The notes: generated by a model from the letters alone, not told the origin. 64,000 nt of DNA from Agreia sp. PsM10 (GCF_030433855.1 NZ_JARUXC010000010.1:1-64000), one strand, 5' to 3'. Shown: positions 1-8,007, numbered from the stretch's first letter. Numbers and translations are program-made.

Positions 1-23
1 CGAACTTCGACCACGCAAAACTG

Positions 24-69
24 CTCCCCAGAAGTTGAGACTGAATTTCTCAGTCCAACTTCCGGGGAG
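24..69. terminator. Long inverted repeat downstream of the sigK-rskA operon
   Basis: The arms at 24-44 and 50-69 are complementary over about 20 bases with one mismatch and one extra base, around a loop of about five bases. It lies past the stop codon of the anti-sigma gene, which runs leftwards, so it could end that transcript. It has no clear T-run on either side, so a role as a dispersed repeat is also possible. Both readings are inference. Confidence 0.5.
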
Positions 70-109
70 CGGTTCATATCGAGGGGGCCTTCGTTGTTGT
101 GGTGCCGGT

Positions 110-134
110 GTTCCCTTCGACAGGCTCAGGGAAC
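110..134. repeat. REP-like dispersed palindrome (TTCGACAGGCTCAGGGAA type)
   Basis: Arms GTTCCCT (110-116) and AGGGAAC (128-134) flank an 11-base loop containing TCGACAGGCTC. Its core resembles, in reverse orientation, the CCGAGCCTGCCGA units at 55493-55526. Short palindromes of this sort are scattered between genes in many actinobacterial genomes. Its position five bases after the anti-sigma stop codon fits a transcript-end or mRNA-stabilising role. Confidence 0.55.
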
Positions 135-139
135 GGCGG

Positions 140-1000
140 CTACGCGCTGGCGATCGCGACGATGGGCGTCGTGGTCGGCGTCTTCGATCCGCCCGCGGGT
201 TCGATCGTGACACCCACGGTGTCTCCAGCCGACATCGTTCCGTCGAGCAGGTGCCACGACGTCTTGTGGGCGCCCGTGGCGTCGAAGGTGCCTGCGGGAG
301 CCGCTCCGGCGTCGTTGATGTACCAGGCCTCGTAGACGCTGCCGGCCGGCAGGGGTTCGAGGCCGTCGACGACCACCGCAGAGCGTCCGAGCTCGTTCGA
401 CCACACGAGCGTGGCGACACCGCCGCCGTCGACCTCGCTGCGCTGCGACTGCGTGTCCGACGCCGCGTAGATCTCGGCGAGACCCGCCGCCTGCTGATCG
501 ACCACGACAGGGGTGCCGCCCGTGAGTGCGGAGCCGACGAAGCCGCCTCCGACGAACAGGGCGATCGCGGCTGCCGCCGAGACGAGGAGAGTGGCGGGGC
601 GGGCGAACCAGCGCGCCTGGGCCTTCTGCTGGGCCGCACCGGTCTCGACGACCGGGCGCGGAGCATCCGCCGTGCCGTCGGAGACGGTGCCGTCGGAGAC
701 GGTCTCGTCGGAGACCGACCCGGTGCCGGTCGGAGCCTCGGAGACAGGGCTGACCGTCTCACGGGGAAGCTGCGGGGTCGATGCGATGGCGGCCATGATG
801 TCGACCTTCAGCTTCGCCGACGGCTCGACGGGAGTCGATGCGAGGCCCAGGAGAACGGCCGTGGCGCTGAGTCCGTCGGCCTCGGCGGCGAGGTCGGGAT
901 CCGACTCCGACGCTGCAAGGAAACGGTCGAGTTCTTCGGGGGTCAGGGCGCCCAGAGCGAAGGCTCCGGTGTTCAGGCGGGGGTCGTCGTGTGCAGACAT
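140..1000 (-). CDS. rskA: Anti-sigma-K factor, RskA family
   Basis: This is a 286-residue membrane-bound anti-sigma factor that should hold the neighbouring sigma factor at the membrane until regulated proteolysis frees it. Residues 8-60 match the short cytoplasmic RskA N-terminal domain (TGAFALGALTPEELDRF). A single membrane helix lies near residues 137-158. The outer part (about 165-286) is the RskA C-terminal domain with the WSNELGRSAVVVDGLEPLP and YEAWYINDAG signatures. The linker before the helix holds tandem VSD(G/E)T units. Its ATG shares one base with the sigK stop codon (TGATG), so the two are translationally coupled. The family is clear; the signal sensed outside the cell is unknown. 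Confidence 0.9.
   Translation of the reverse strand: MSAHDDPRLNTGAFALGALTPEELDRFLAASESDPDLAAEADGLSATAVLLGLASTPVEPSAKLKVDIMAAIASTPQLPRETVSPVSEAPTGTGSVSDETVSDGTVSDGTADAPRPVVETGAAQQKAQARWFARPATLLVSAAAAIALFVGGGFVGSALTGGTPVVVDQQAAGLAEIYAASDTQSQRSEVDGGGVATLVWSNELGRSAVVVDGLEPLPAGSVYEAWYINDAGAAPAGTFDATGAHKTSWHLLDGTMSAGDTVGVTIEPAGGSKTPTTTPIVAIASA
674..718. repeat. 15-bp in-frame tandem repeat inside rskA
   Basis: There are three consecutive 15-base units at 674-688, 689-703 and 704-718; the first two are identical and the third is diverged. They encode repeated VSDGT/VSDET pentapeptides in the cytoplasmic linker of the anti-sigma factor. Units of a multiple of three would let the linker change length without a frameshift. 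Any variation between strains is inference. Confidence 0.7.
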
Positions 1001-1596
1001 CAGGCAACTCCCATTTCGTCTCGAAGGCGGATCATGCCGTCGCGCAGGCGCGTCTTCACGGTGCCGATCGGAATGGCCAGGATCTTGGCGACCTCGCTAT
1101 GGCTGTATCCCCCGTAGTACGCCAGAGAGATGGCTTCGCGCTGCAGTTCAGTCAGCTGAGTCATTGCTCTCTTCACCCTTTCATGTTCGATTCTGATCTC
1201 GACCGATTCGGCCACCTGATCGTATTCACGGTCGACATCGCGGATACCGATCTTGATATCGCGATCGTGCGAGGACTGCGACGCACGGACGCGGTCGACC
1301 GCCCTGCGATGCGCCATCGTGAGAACCCAGGAGAGGGCGGCGCCGCGCTGTGGATCGAACCGTGTTGCCGTGCGCCAGATCTCGAGAAACACCTCTTGAG
1401 CCACTTCTTCGGACTGCGCGTGGTCGATAAGCAGTCGTTTGATGAGGCCGAGAACCCGCGGTGCGATGCGGTCATACAGTTCGGCGAATGATCTCTGATC
1501 GCCGTCGGCAACCCGCAGCAGCAGGCTCTCGACCGAGTCGAGCGCCTCCATCGGGGTACCGTCGTGGTCGCTATCAGAGGTCACGAGCTTAAGCAT
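1000..1596 (-). CDS. sigK: ECF RNA polymerase sigma factor SigK
   Basis: This 198-residue sigma-70 family ECF factor contains region 2 at about residues 25-95 (ELYDRIAPRVLGLIKRLL, then a long core helix ending in DRVRASQ) and region 4 at about 140-190 (TELQREAISLAYYGGYSHSE, then an HTH with GTVKTRLRDGMIRL). It directs RNA polymerase to a small regulon when released from RskA, encoded immediately downstream with a one-base overlap. The start at 1596 has an AGGTGG about ten bases upstream; a later ATG (MEALDSVE) is possible. A candidate SigK-type promoter lies about 50 bases upstream, suggesting autoregulation. Confidence 0.9.
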   Translation of the reverse strand: MLKLVTSDSDHDGTPMEALDSVESLLLRVADGDQRSFAELYDRIAPRVLGLIKRLLIDHAQSEEVAQEVFLEIWRTATRFDPQRGAALSWVLTMAHRRAVDRVRASQSSHDRDIKIGIRDVDREYDQVAESVEIRIEHERVKRAMTQLTELQREAISLAYYGGYSHSEVAKILAIPIGTVKTRLRDGMIRLRDEMGVA

Positions 1597-1645
1597 GACA
1601 GGTTTCCCACCTGAGGCCTGTTGTTCGTGGTCCGTTCACACCAAT

Positions 1646-1674
1646 GATTCGGTGCGGGTACGATGTCGGATTGG
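1646..1674 (-). promoter_or_regulatory. Candidate SigK-dependent promoter of sigK-rskA
   Basis: Read on the minus strand, CCAATC (1674-1669) is followed after 16 bases by CCGAATC (1652-1646). From memory of mycobacterial work, SigK promoters look like CCATCC, a 16-17 base spacer, then CCGAATC, so the -10 half is exact and the -35 half approximate. The -10 element lies about 50 bases before the sigK start codon. Confidence 0.55.
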
Positions 1675-1681
1675 TCGCGCG

Positions 1682-2515
1682 TCAGAGCTTTTCGTAGACG
1701 TCGTGAATCGGACTGTGCGCGATGAGCCCGGCCTCTTCGAAGGCCGCCAGCCAGCCGCCCATCGGCCACCGACCCCACCGGGCGTGGAACAGGGCCGCAT
1801 TGCGCAGGATGTCGTCGAGGTGAGACACCGGGGGCGACTCGACCGGGTGGTGCTGGTGATAGGCCCGAGCCGCGCCCACCCAGGCGAGCTCGATGCCGCG
1901 GTGCGCCGCGGTGGCGGCGAAGTCCGTGTCCTCCCCGCCGTAGCCCACGTACCGCTCCTCGAAGCCTCCGATGCGCCGCCAGGTCGAAGCGGTCACCGCG
2001 AACGAGAGCGACCAGAACAGATCGTGGTCTCCCCCTCGCTCGACTTCGCCCGACTCGGGCGCAGGGCGGGCGGGGTGCGGCTCTGCGAGCGTCGCGATCG
2101 TGCCGAGGTCGTAACCGTGCGAGGGCGCGGGCGGCAGGTAGGCGACGGGCCCGCACAGGATGTCGCCGCGCAGCTCGAGCGAGTCGGCTGCGGCCTCGTA
2201 GGCCCCGATCAGGGCGGGGCTCGGAACGCAGTCGACATCGAGGAAGACGAGCACGTCGGCACCGGCCGCGAGCGCCGCATCGGCACCCGCGTTCCGCGCC
2301 GCCGCGATCGGCAGGCCGAGCGGATGCGCCGGGTGACGCAGCACACGAACGGGTGCGCGGTCGGGCACCCCGCCCTCGTCGAGCTGCACCGGGTCGTCGA
2401 CGGCAACGACCACGTAGTCGTCGGGACGTCGTTCGCTGCGCGCCACGGCCTGCCTCTGCAGGTCGAGATGCGCGTGCCTTCCGTGAACCACCGTGACCAC
2501 GGCGACCCGGGTCAC
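1682..2515 (-). CDS. Glycosyltransferase family 2 protein
   Basis: This 277-residue GT-A type transferase should move a sugar from a nucleotide-sugar donor onto an unknown acceptor on the cytoplasmic face. It begins VTRVAVVTVVHGR, has NAGADAAL near residue 75, the metal-binding DVD triad at residues 93-95 (FLDVDCVPSP), and a GGFEERYVGYGGEDTDF block near residue 200 typical of GT2 galactosyltransferase-like C-termini. The GTG start at 2515 overlaps the previous gene's TGA by four bases. It is the last of four coupled glycosyltransferases. Donor and acceptor cannot be told from sequence. Confidence 0.85.
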   Translation of the reverse strand: MTRVAVVTVVHGRHAHLDLQRQAVARSERRPDDYVVVAVDDPVQLDEGGVPDRAPVRVLRHPAHPLGLPIAAARNAGADAALAAGADVLVFLDVDCVPSPALIGAYEAAADSLELRGDILCGPVAYLPPAPSHGYDLGTIATLAEPHPARPAPESGEVERGGDHDLFWSLSFAVTASTWRRIGGFEERYVGYGGEDTDFAATAAHRGIELAWVGAARAYHQHHPVESPPVSHLDDILRNAALFHARWGRWPMGGWLAAFEEAGLIAHSPIHDVYEKL

Positions 2516-3537
2516 GCGGGCTCCTCCGCAGGGGCGTGCGCCAGCTCCCGCTGGATGACGGCTGCGGCGACCCGGGCTCCCAGTCCGTCGTTCCACCCGT
2601 CCCACAGCTCGCCGTCGAGTCCGAGGGCCTCGTCGAGAAGAGTCGGCCACCCGGTAAGGGGGAAGTTCCATCGCACGAGGGCGGGCCACCGGCTGCTTCC
2701 GGCGAGCACGGAGGCGGTCGTCGCCTGTTCCTGGTGGGGCCTCGACTCGGGGATCACGATGGCGGGGCGCCGCGCAGCCGCCACGTCGGCGAGCGCGTTC
2801 TGGCCCGCATGCGTCACGACGACGTCGGCCGAGCAGATCTCCGGCCAGGGATCTTCGACCCATCGGCCTCCGCGACTGCCGAGCACGGTCCAGTGCCAGT
2901 CGGGAGTCGCCTCCCTCGCCGTCGCGATGGTGGCCGCGTCGAGGGAGCTGCCACCGGCACCGCCGAGCAGAAGCAGACGCCTCGGCGCATCGGGCGTCGA
3001 TGACGGGCGCCGCTCGTTCGCCCGGGTGCCGAAACGCGAAATCGCGCCGACGCAGTGCAGTCGGCGCCGGGCCGGCGCGCTGAGTCCGGAGATCATGCCC
3101 TCGGCCTCCTGCGGCCAGGCCGCGATGATCGCCGCAGAGATGTCGTAGCCGAGGCGGTGCGCCTCGTCGTCGCGCACGCCCGGCAGGGCGACGGAGACGA
3201 CCGGAACGCCGAGGAGCCGGGCGAGCAGCGCGACCTCGACCGACACGTCGACGACGATCACGCGGGGCCTCGACTCGGCGATCCATTGCGAGATTCGGGC
3301 CATCCGGTCGCTGAGGCCCTGATCGTGCAGCGGCACCCAGTGCAGGCGGCCCTGCGCGTCGACGTCGCGCGGAGCGGCGGCCTCGTCGTCGCGCGCGAGT
3401 TCGATCCAGTCGCCGCCCCAGTCCGCGGGGCGGGGCTGAGACGATAATCCGGTGACCGGCTGATCGAGTTCGGCCGCGATCGCCATGGCTCTGTTGAGAT
3501 GCCCGCGACCCTGATGATGGATGTAATAGCCGATCAC
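2512..3537 (-). CDS. Glycosyltransferase, GT-B fold (GT28/MurG-like)
   Basis: This is a 341-residue protein. The N-terminus MIGYYIHHQGRGHLNRA carries the GxGHxxR-like motif of GT28/GT1 enzymes that bind acceptor. The C-terminal half has LLLGGAGGSS, then THAGQNALADVAAARRPAIV and PESRPHQEQA, the nucleotide-sugar binding layout seen in MurG and UGT-like proteins. It is not MurG itself, because it lies outside a cell-division cluster and lacks membrane-association segments. The ATG overlaps the upstream gene's stop by four bases. It is the third gene of the glycosyltransferase operon; its substrate is unknown. Confidence 0.8.
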   Translation of the reverse strand: MIGYYIHHQGRGHLNRAMAIAAELDQPVTGLSSQPRPADWGGDWIELARDDEAAAPRDVDAQGRLHWVPLHDQGLSDRMARISQWIAESRPRVIVVDVSVEVALLARLLGVPVVSVALPGVRDDEAHRLGYDISAAIIAAWPQEAEGMISGLSAPARRRLHCVGAISRFGTRANERRPSSTPDAPRRLLLLGGAGGSSLDAATIATAREATPDWHWTVLGSRGGRWVEDPWPEICSADVVVTHAGQNALADVAAARRPAIVIPESRPHQEQATTASVLAGSSRWPALVRWNFPLTGWPTLLDEALGLDGELWDGWNDGLGARVAAAVIQRELAHAPAEEPA

Positions 3538-4610
3538 GCCGCGAGCTCCGCGGGCACCAGCGACTGATAGAGCTCTTCGTAGTCGTCGACCATGCGATCG
3601 AGCGAGCAGGCCATGACGGCGCGGTGCCGCGCATCATCGCGCGAGAGACCGGATGCGGCCGTCATCGCCGCGCCCAGCGCCTCGACATCGCCGGGTGCGG
3701 CGAGACGGCCCGACAGCTCGTCGAGGATCTCGGGCACACCGCCCCTGGCGAATGCCGCCACGGGTGTGCCGCAGGCCAGCGACTCTGCGGCGACGAGGCC
3801 GTAGGGCTCGTCCCAGATGGGCGTGACCACCGAGACGGCAGCCCGCCCGACGGCCTGCACGAGCTGCTCGTGGCGCAGGTGGCCGAGATACCGGGTCCTG
3901 TCGTCGAGAAGGGGCGCGATCTCGGTGTCGAAGTAGGCCCGGTCGAGGCTCGGTCCGGCGAGGTCCAGCTCCATGCCCGCCGCCCGCGCGGCGCGGATCG
4001 CCAGGTGGGGCGCCTTCTCGGGAACGAGACGCCCGAACCAGATGGCGGCCGGCCCGCCCGGCCCGGGCATCCACGCGCTCGTGTCGACGCCGTTGTGAAT
4101 GACCGTGCTCTCGACGACGTGGCGCCACGCACTCGCCGTGTGTCGACTGACCGACGCGTATGCGAGGCTCGCGGAGGCCAGCTTGGCGGCCGACTCGAGC
4201 CACGGCACCGGCGGCGTGTGCAGGGTCGTCACGAACGGCAGTCCGGTGGCCTCGGCCATGGCGACGGGCAGGTGGTGGAGGCTGTTGTTGTGCACGATGT
4301 CGTAGCTGCCGGGGGTGCGGCTGAGGTCGAGCATCAGTTTGAGGTAGGCGTGGTGTTCCCGCATCCACTGCTCGGGCCGGGCGCCGACGTCGGCTCGGGC
4401 GGCCGGGCTGCTGGTGAACTCCTCGACGTCGAGGTGAAGGGCGCCGAGCCTGGCATCAGACCCCGGTGCGGCGAACAGGGTGACCTCATGCCCGCGTCGG
4501 ATCAGCTCGGTGGCCAGGCTGTGCGTGTGCGCCTCGAGCCCTCCGGCGAACGGCTCGGCCACGGGAAACCGGCTGGAGGCGATGAGGCAGATGCGGAGCG
4601 CCCGCGTCAT
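3534..4610 (-). CDS. Glycosyltransferase family 4 protein
   Basis: This 358-residue retaining GT-B transferase begins MTRALRICLIASSRFPVAEP and has the GGLEAHTHSLATELIRRGHE acceptor-domain motif. It continues with IHNGVDTSAW, WFGRLVPEKAPHLAIRA and the donor-site EPYGLVAAESLACGTPVAAF block (E-x7-E type), followed by GGVPEILD. The ATG at 4610 overlaps the preceding stop by four bases (ATGA), so it is translationally coupled. Family members build surface polysaccharides, glycolipids or small glycosides using UDP- or GDP-sugars. Nothing here fixes the product. Confidence 0.87.
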   Translation of the reverse strand: MTRALRICLIASSRFPVAEPFAGGLEAHTHSLATELIRRGHEVTLFAAPGSDARLGALHLDVEEFTSSPAARADVGARPEQWMREHHAYLKLMLDLSRTPGSYDIVHNNSLHHLPVAMAEATGLPFVTTLHTPPVPWLESAAKLASASLAYASVSRHTASAWRHVVESTVIHNGVDTSAWMPGPGGPAAIWFGRLVPEKAPHLAIRAARAAGMELDLAGPSLDRAYFDTEIAPLLDDRTRYLGHLRHEQLVQAVGRAAVSVVTPIWDEPYGLVAAESLACGTPVAAFARGGVPEILDELSGRLAAPGDVEALGAAMTAASGLSRDDARHRAVMACSLDRMVDDYEELYQSLVPAELAA

Positions 4611-5836
4611 CGAAGGAGATCGCGGTAGAGGGCGGCGTGCGCGTCCGACACCGCGTCGCGCTGGCGTCTGCGCTCGTCGACCGTGATGGAGAAGAGGGGC
4701 CGTTCGTAGTACGCGCGAGCCACGGCCGAGCCGAGCGAGTCCGCGTCGAGGCCGTCGTCGTCCTGCAGGTAGAGCAGCACGGGAGCCTGATCGCGGTAGT
4801 AGCCGCAGTTGGGCGCGAGCACGGCGGTTCCGAGGTCGCGACAAGCCTCCAACCAGCCCGAGTGCGTGCCGAAACGGTAGGGCAGCACCGAGAGATCGAG
4901 CGAGGCGAGGTACTGCCAGAGCTGCGTGTCGTCGAAGTAGTCGTGGATGCGCAGGTCGATACGGCCCGCATCCGCGCTCGTGCGCAGGAGCTGGGCGAGC
5001 TCGTCGTCGTAGCGCGCTCCGTTGGGCTCCCGGAGGTCTCGGTGCCCGTCGATCTGGAGCACGGCTCCCGGCAGGCCGTCGATCGCGTCGAGCAGTGCGC
5101 CGATGACGGGAACGGGGTTCATGTTGGCGCGCAGGCTCTTGAGGTGCAGGCCGATGCGGTAGCCGGAGTCGTCGTGCCGGGCCCGGTCGCGCTGACCGTC
5201 GACTCGGGCGTGCTGGATGGCGCGCATGGTCTCGAAGTCGACCACGTGCGGGTGGGACAGCACGATGGCGCGGCGGGCCCACCGACGCTTGATCTCGTAG
5301 GCGGCGCCGTCTGTGAGCGTGATCACGGCGTCGGCGGCCGGGATGATGACATCCAGCTGGGCGTCGTGCTGCGACCGGTCGAGGTGGTGCGGGTTGCGGA
5401 GGTCGTGCACCGTGTAGACGAACGGCTTGCCCTGCCGTCGCAGTTCGGACACGAGGTCGCGGAGTTCGTCGGGCGTTCGCGCGTCGAAGCCGAACTGCAG
5501 ATGGAAGATGTCGAACTCGTCCGCGTGCTCCCGCACCCAGGCGGCATCGAGCATGACCGGGGGCCACCAGCGCTGCTCGGCCGAGCGACTGGGGTCGTCG
5601 GGATGAGGATCGGCCAGCCGCACGACACGAACCCCGCCATCGCGGGCTGCGGCCGCCGGTCCGCCGGGTGCGGCGACGTCGCCGTCGATCGGCGCGATGT
5701 GCCGCACGTAGACATGGGAGGCGGGAACGGTTGCGACACGCACGAGCTGCGGCTGAGCGCCTGGACGGATAGGCGAGACGACTCCTGCCGATGACGTGGA
5801 TCGATCCTGTGCGGGATGCGGAAGAAGGCGCGTCAT
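4607..5836 (-). CDS. Glycosyltransferase-like protein (GT-B), first gene of the operon
   Basis: This is a 409-residue protein. After a roughly 30-residue low-complexity start come VRVATVPASHVYVRHIAP, FDIFHLQFGFDARTPDELRD, KPFVYTVHDLRNPHHLDRS and a C-terminal half with LDLSVLPYRFGTHSGWLEAC and APNCGYYRDQ. This arrangement fits a GT-B glycosyltransferase, but the usual E-x7-E donor motif is not obvious, so donor use may differ from classical GT4. A GGGGGAG ribosome-binding site six bases before the ATG makes this a strong start. It heads a four-gene coupled operon of transferases. Confidence 0.7.
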   Translation of the reverse strand: MTRLLPHPAQDRSTSSAGVVSPIRPGAQPQLVRVATVPASHVYVRHIAPIDGDVAAPGGPAAAARDGGVRVVRLADPHPDDPSRSAEQRWWPPVMLDAAWVREHADEFDIFHLQFGFDARTPDELRDLVSELRRQGKPFVYTVHDLRNPHHLDRSQHDAQLDVIIPAADAVITLTDGAAYEIKRRWARRAIVLSHPHVVDFETMRAIQHARVDGQRDRARHDDSGYRIGLHLKSLRANMNPVPVIGALLDAIDGLPGAVLQIDGHRDLREPNGARYDDELAQLLRTSADAGRIDLRIHDYFDDTQLWQYLASLDLSVLPYRFGTHSGWLEACRDLGTAVLAPNCGYYRDQAPVLLYLQDDDGLDADSLGSAVARAYYERPLFSITVDERRRQRDAVSDAHAALYRDLLR

Positions 5837-6101
5837 GAACGTCTCCCCCTTACGACCCGTGTGGATTCAGATGCGCCGGGATTGTCCTGCGGCGCCTGAA
5901 ATTCAGCATGCCACTCGGCCGCGGGATTCGATTTGCCCCTTGCCAAAAACGAGAAGCTGACCTACGCGAGCGAGACGCGATCTGCTCGAAGGAGAAGAGA
6001 GTGCCAGGCCGCGGAACGCCTCTCGGCGGAAGGCCGTTCGTAACGGCGGAAATTGGAGCCCGGGGTTACCACGGCCCGGCGAGATACGACATTACCCGAC
6101 T
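5837..6101. other. Intergenic stretch, promoter region of the glycosyltransferase operon
   Basis: These 265 bases separate the start of the glycosyltransferase operon from the stop codon of the next minus-strand gene. Apart from the strong GGGGGAG ribosome-binding site just above 5836, I see no convincing hairpin or gene. An open frame running through it on the plus strand continues antisense into the next gene and looks like a shadow. Confidence 0.5.
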
Positions 6102-6731
6102 TCAGTCGAGGCTGTCCGTTCTCCACAACTTTGCGCAGATAGCGAACTCCGACGCGGTCTCTGCGAAACGGTTGGCACGCACGGTCAACTCGGATGCCCG
6201 CTCCCCCGAATCCGATTCGGTGTCGTCCGCCTCCGCGGCCGTTCCGAGCGACATGATGCGGCAGAACGCCGCAGCCCTTTCGAGCGCGACGGCGAAATCC
6301 CCGTCGAAGATTCCGCGCAGGATCTGGTCGGCGAGCGCGGTGATCTCGTTGGGGCCCGTCGGCGAGGTCGCCCCGGCGACGACGGGGTCGATGGTGACGC
6401 TGAGGTCGCTGCCCTTCTGGAAGAGGTAGCTCGACTGCTCGGGATCCTGACGGATCAGCGCACGCAGCAGGTAGATGCGCCAGAGAGCGCCCGGCAGGCT
6501 GTGCGACGAGGCCCGCGACCACAGCTCGGCGATCGCATCGATGCCGTGGAGGTCGGTGTACTCGATGAGCCTGTCGATCACGCCCGGGTCGGGATCGGCG
6601 CGCACGCGGCCCAGCAGGGCGCTGGCCGTGTCATGCGCGAGCCGGGAGATCTGCGCCGGATCCTCGCCGCCCTTGAACGCCTCGAACTCCGATCCGCCGA
6701 AGAGTGCCGGTTTGCGATGCTCGCTTGTCAT
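6102..6731 (-). CDS. Conserved actinobacterial protein of unknown function
   Basis: This 209-residue soluble protein has no signal peptide or membrane helix. It opens MTSEHRKPALFGGSEFEAF and is largely helical, with GIDAIAELWSRASSHSLPGA and WRIYLLRALIRQ. The C-terminal third (ALADQILRGIFDGDFAVALE onward) reads like a capped helical bundle. I recall similar proteins in other Actinobacteria, sometimes with misleading automatic names, and I cannot assign a function. It stands alone: the next gene upstream is a tRNA on the other strand. Coding bias matches its neighbours. Confidence 0.75.
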   Translation of the reverse strand: MTSEHRKPALFGGSEFEAFKGGEDPAQISRLAHDTASALLGRVRADPDPGVIDRLIEYTDLHGIDAIAELWSRASSHSLPGALWRIYLLRALIRQDPEQSSYLFQKGSDLSVTIDPVVAGATSPTGPNEITALADQILRGIFDGDFAVALERAAAFCRIMSLGTAAEADDTESDSGERASELTVRANRFAETASEFAICAKLWRTDSLD

Positions 6732-6788
6732 GCGTCCATCCTGCCTCGGTTCGATCCGAGGTCAAAGACGCGCTAGATTAGTCGCTGC

Positions 6789-6861
6789 GGGCCTCTAGCT
6801 CAGTTGGTAGAGCATCGGACTTTTAATCCGCGGGTCGCGGGTTCGAGCCCCGCGGGGCCCA
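6789..6861 (+). tRNA. tRNA-Lys (anticodon TTT)
   Basis: This 73-base cloverleaf has acceptor arms GGGCCTC (6789-6795) and GGGGCCC (6854-6860) with one G-T pair, and a D-arm with GCTCAGTTGGTAGAGC. The anticodon loop is CTTTTAA with anticodon TTT at 6822-6824, and the T-arm is GCGGG-TTCGAGC-CCCGC. The discriminator base is A6861, and the CCA end is not fully encoded (ACCG follows). The outermost anticodon-stem pair is a mismatch (T-C). Confidence 0.95.
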
Positions 6862-6948
6862 CCGTACTCGTCGACATCGGAACCATGGCTCTCGATGGCG
6901 GGGATCACCCCCCTCAGGTCGAAGAAATCGCTTGTAGGGAGCAATCGA

Positions 6949-7143
6949 ATGTCCGACCGCGTGTATCGAACGGGTCTCATCGTCATCATCGTGGCGGGTG
7001 TGATCCTGACTCCGCTCACGGCGACCCAGACAGTGCCCACCGCTCTCGGATTGGCAACGTGGGTCGCCCTCACCGGATGGATCGTCTCCTACGAGGCGGC
7101 TAGACGACGACGTCGACAAGAACACGACGCGAACTCTCACTAG
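6949..7143 (+). CDS. Small two-helix membrane protein
   Basis: This 64-residue protein begins MSDRVYRTGLIVIIVAGV. It has one hydrophobic helix near residues 8-25 and a second near 33-48 (ALGLATWVALTGWIVSYEA), then a basic tail (RRRRRQEHD). AGGGAG at 6936-6941, seven bases upstream, favours the ATG at 6949 over an earlier in-frame start at 6895. It follows the tRNA-Lys gene. I do not recognise the family; small proteins like this are common and uncharacterised. Confidence 0.6.
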   Translation: MSDRVYRTGLIVIIVAGVILTPLTATQTVPTALGLATWVALTGWIVSYEAARRRRRQEHDANSH

Positions 7144-7287
7144 AGCTCACGACGTGAAGATCGCCATCACCGGCTCGACTTCTCGGCCGAGCAGATCCGA
7201 GCCACCCGTCCTCCCCGCGGCGGGTTCCGTTTCAGCGATCTGCTCATCTCCAGCTAGCGCACCGGCGGCTGCTGGCATCATTGCTTC

Positions 7288-8007
7288 GTGCGCCTCTCCG
7301 ACTTCTTCGCCCTCGTTCCCGGCGACGCTCCCCTCGTCACGGGTGCTACGGGAGAGCTCATCGTGCACCAGCTCGGCGTGCTCCGCGTTCCCTCGGGAAC
7401 CCTCGGGGCCGCCGACCCGTTCGTCGCCCTCGACCGGCCGATCACCGTGCGCATCCCACCGGGCGACCACCCGGTCGCGGTGACGATCGCCGACGTGTCG
7501 ACACAGCGCGACCGGTCGCACCTGCGCGAGGCCTACCTCTCGCTGGTCATCTCGGATGCTCCGAACGCGTCGGTCGAGCCGGTGCCCGGTCCCGACGGCC
7601 CTCCCGAGGCCGGAGCCTTCTTCGGCGTGGCCGTCGATGCCGGAACCGTCGCCTTCTTCGACGCCCCCGCCGTGGAGTCGTCGATGCCGAACGACGGCGA
7701 CAGCTGGTACGACGAGGTGTTCGACACCGGCGAGCCCGGCTCGTGGTTCGACATCATGGACTCCGAGACGCCGCTGCAGGCGGGCACCGCGAACATCGAG
7801 ATGCCGTTGGCCCTGTCGGGCGAGAATGTGATCCTCGCCCACTCGGGCTGGGGCGACGGCGTCTATCCCCTTCTCCAGACCCTGGATGCCGAGGGCCGGC
7901 TCACCGGCGTGCATATCGACCTGCAGGTGGTCGGCTCTCCGCCCGAGGCCGAACCGGCGCCGCGGGCGACAGGCTGGCTCGCGCGAGTGAAGAGAGCACT
8001 CCGGTGA
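7288..8007 (+). CDS. DUF4241 domain protein
   Basis: This 239-residue protein starts with GTG (MRLSDFFALVPGDAPLVTGA). The body carries the DUF4241 pattern: GELIVHQLGVLRVPSGTLGA near the start, a central AGAFFGVAVDAGTVAFFDAP, then FDIMDSETPL, NIEMPLALSGENVILAHSGW and GDGVYPLLQTLDAEGRLTGV. No catalytic function is established for the family, although it occurs near toxin-immunity loci in some bacteria. Its stop codon overlaps the GTG of the following protease gene by four bases, so the two are made together. There is no signal peptide. Confidence 0.8.
   Translation: MRLSDFFALVPGDAPLVTGATGELIVHQLGVLRVPSGTLGAADPFVALDRPITVRIPPGDHPVAVTIADVSTQRDRSHLREAYLSLVISDAPNASVEPVPGPDGPPEAGAFFGVAVDAGTVAFFDAPAVESSMPNDGDSWYDEVFDTGEPGSWFDIMDSETPLQAGTANIEMPLALSGENVILAHSGWGDGVYPLLQTLDAEGRLTGVHIDLQVVGSPPEAEPAPRATGWLARVKRALR

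Noticed and set aside
1595-3148. Long open frame on the plus strand
   Set aside because: It lies antisense to two clear glycosyltransferase genes, and its translation is Arg/Gly/Val-rich with no domain, as expected from GC-rich codon bias on the opposite strand.
5908-6429. Possible gene starting in the gap before 6102, with AAGGAGAAGAGA near a GTG at 6001
   Set aside because: The frame continues antisense into the conserved gene at 6102-6731, and the translation has no recognisable features.
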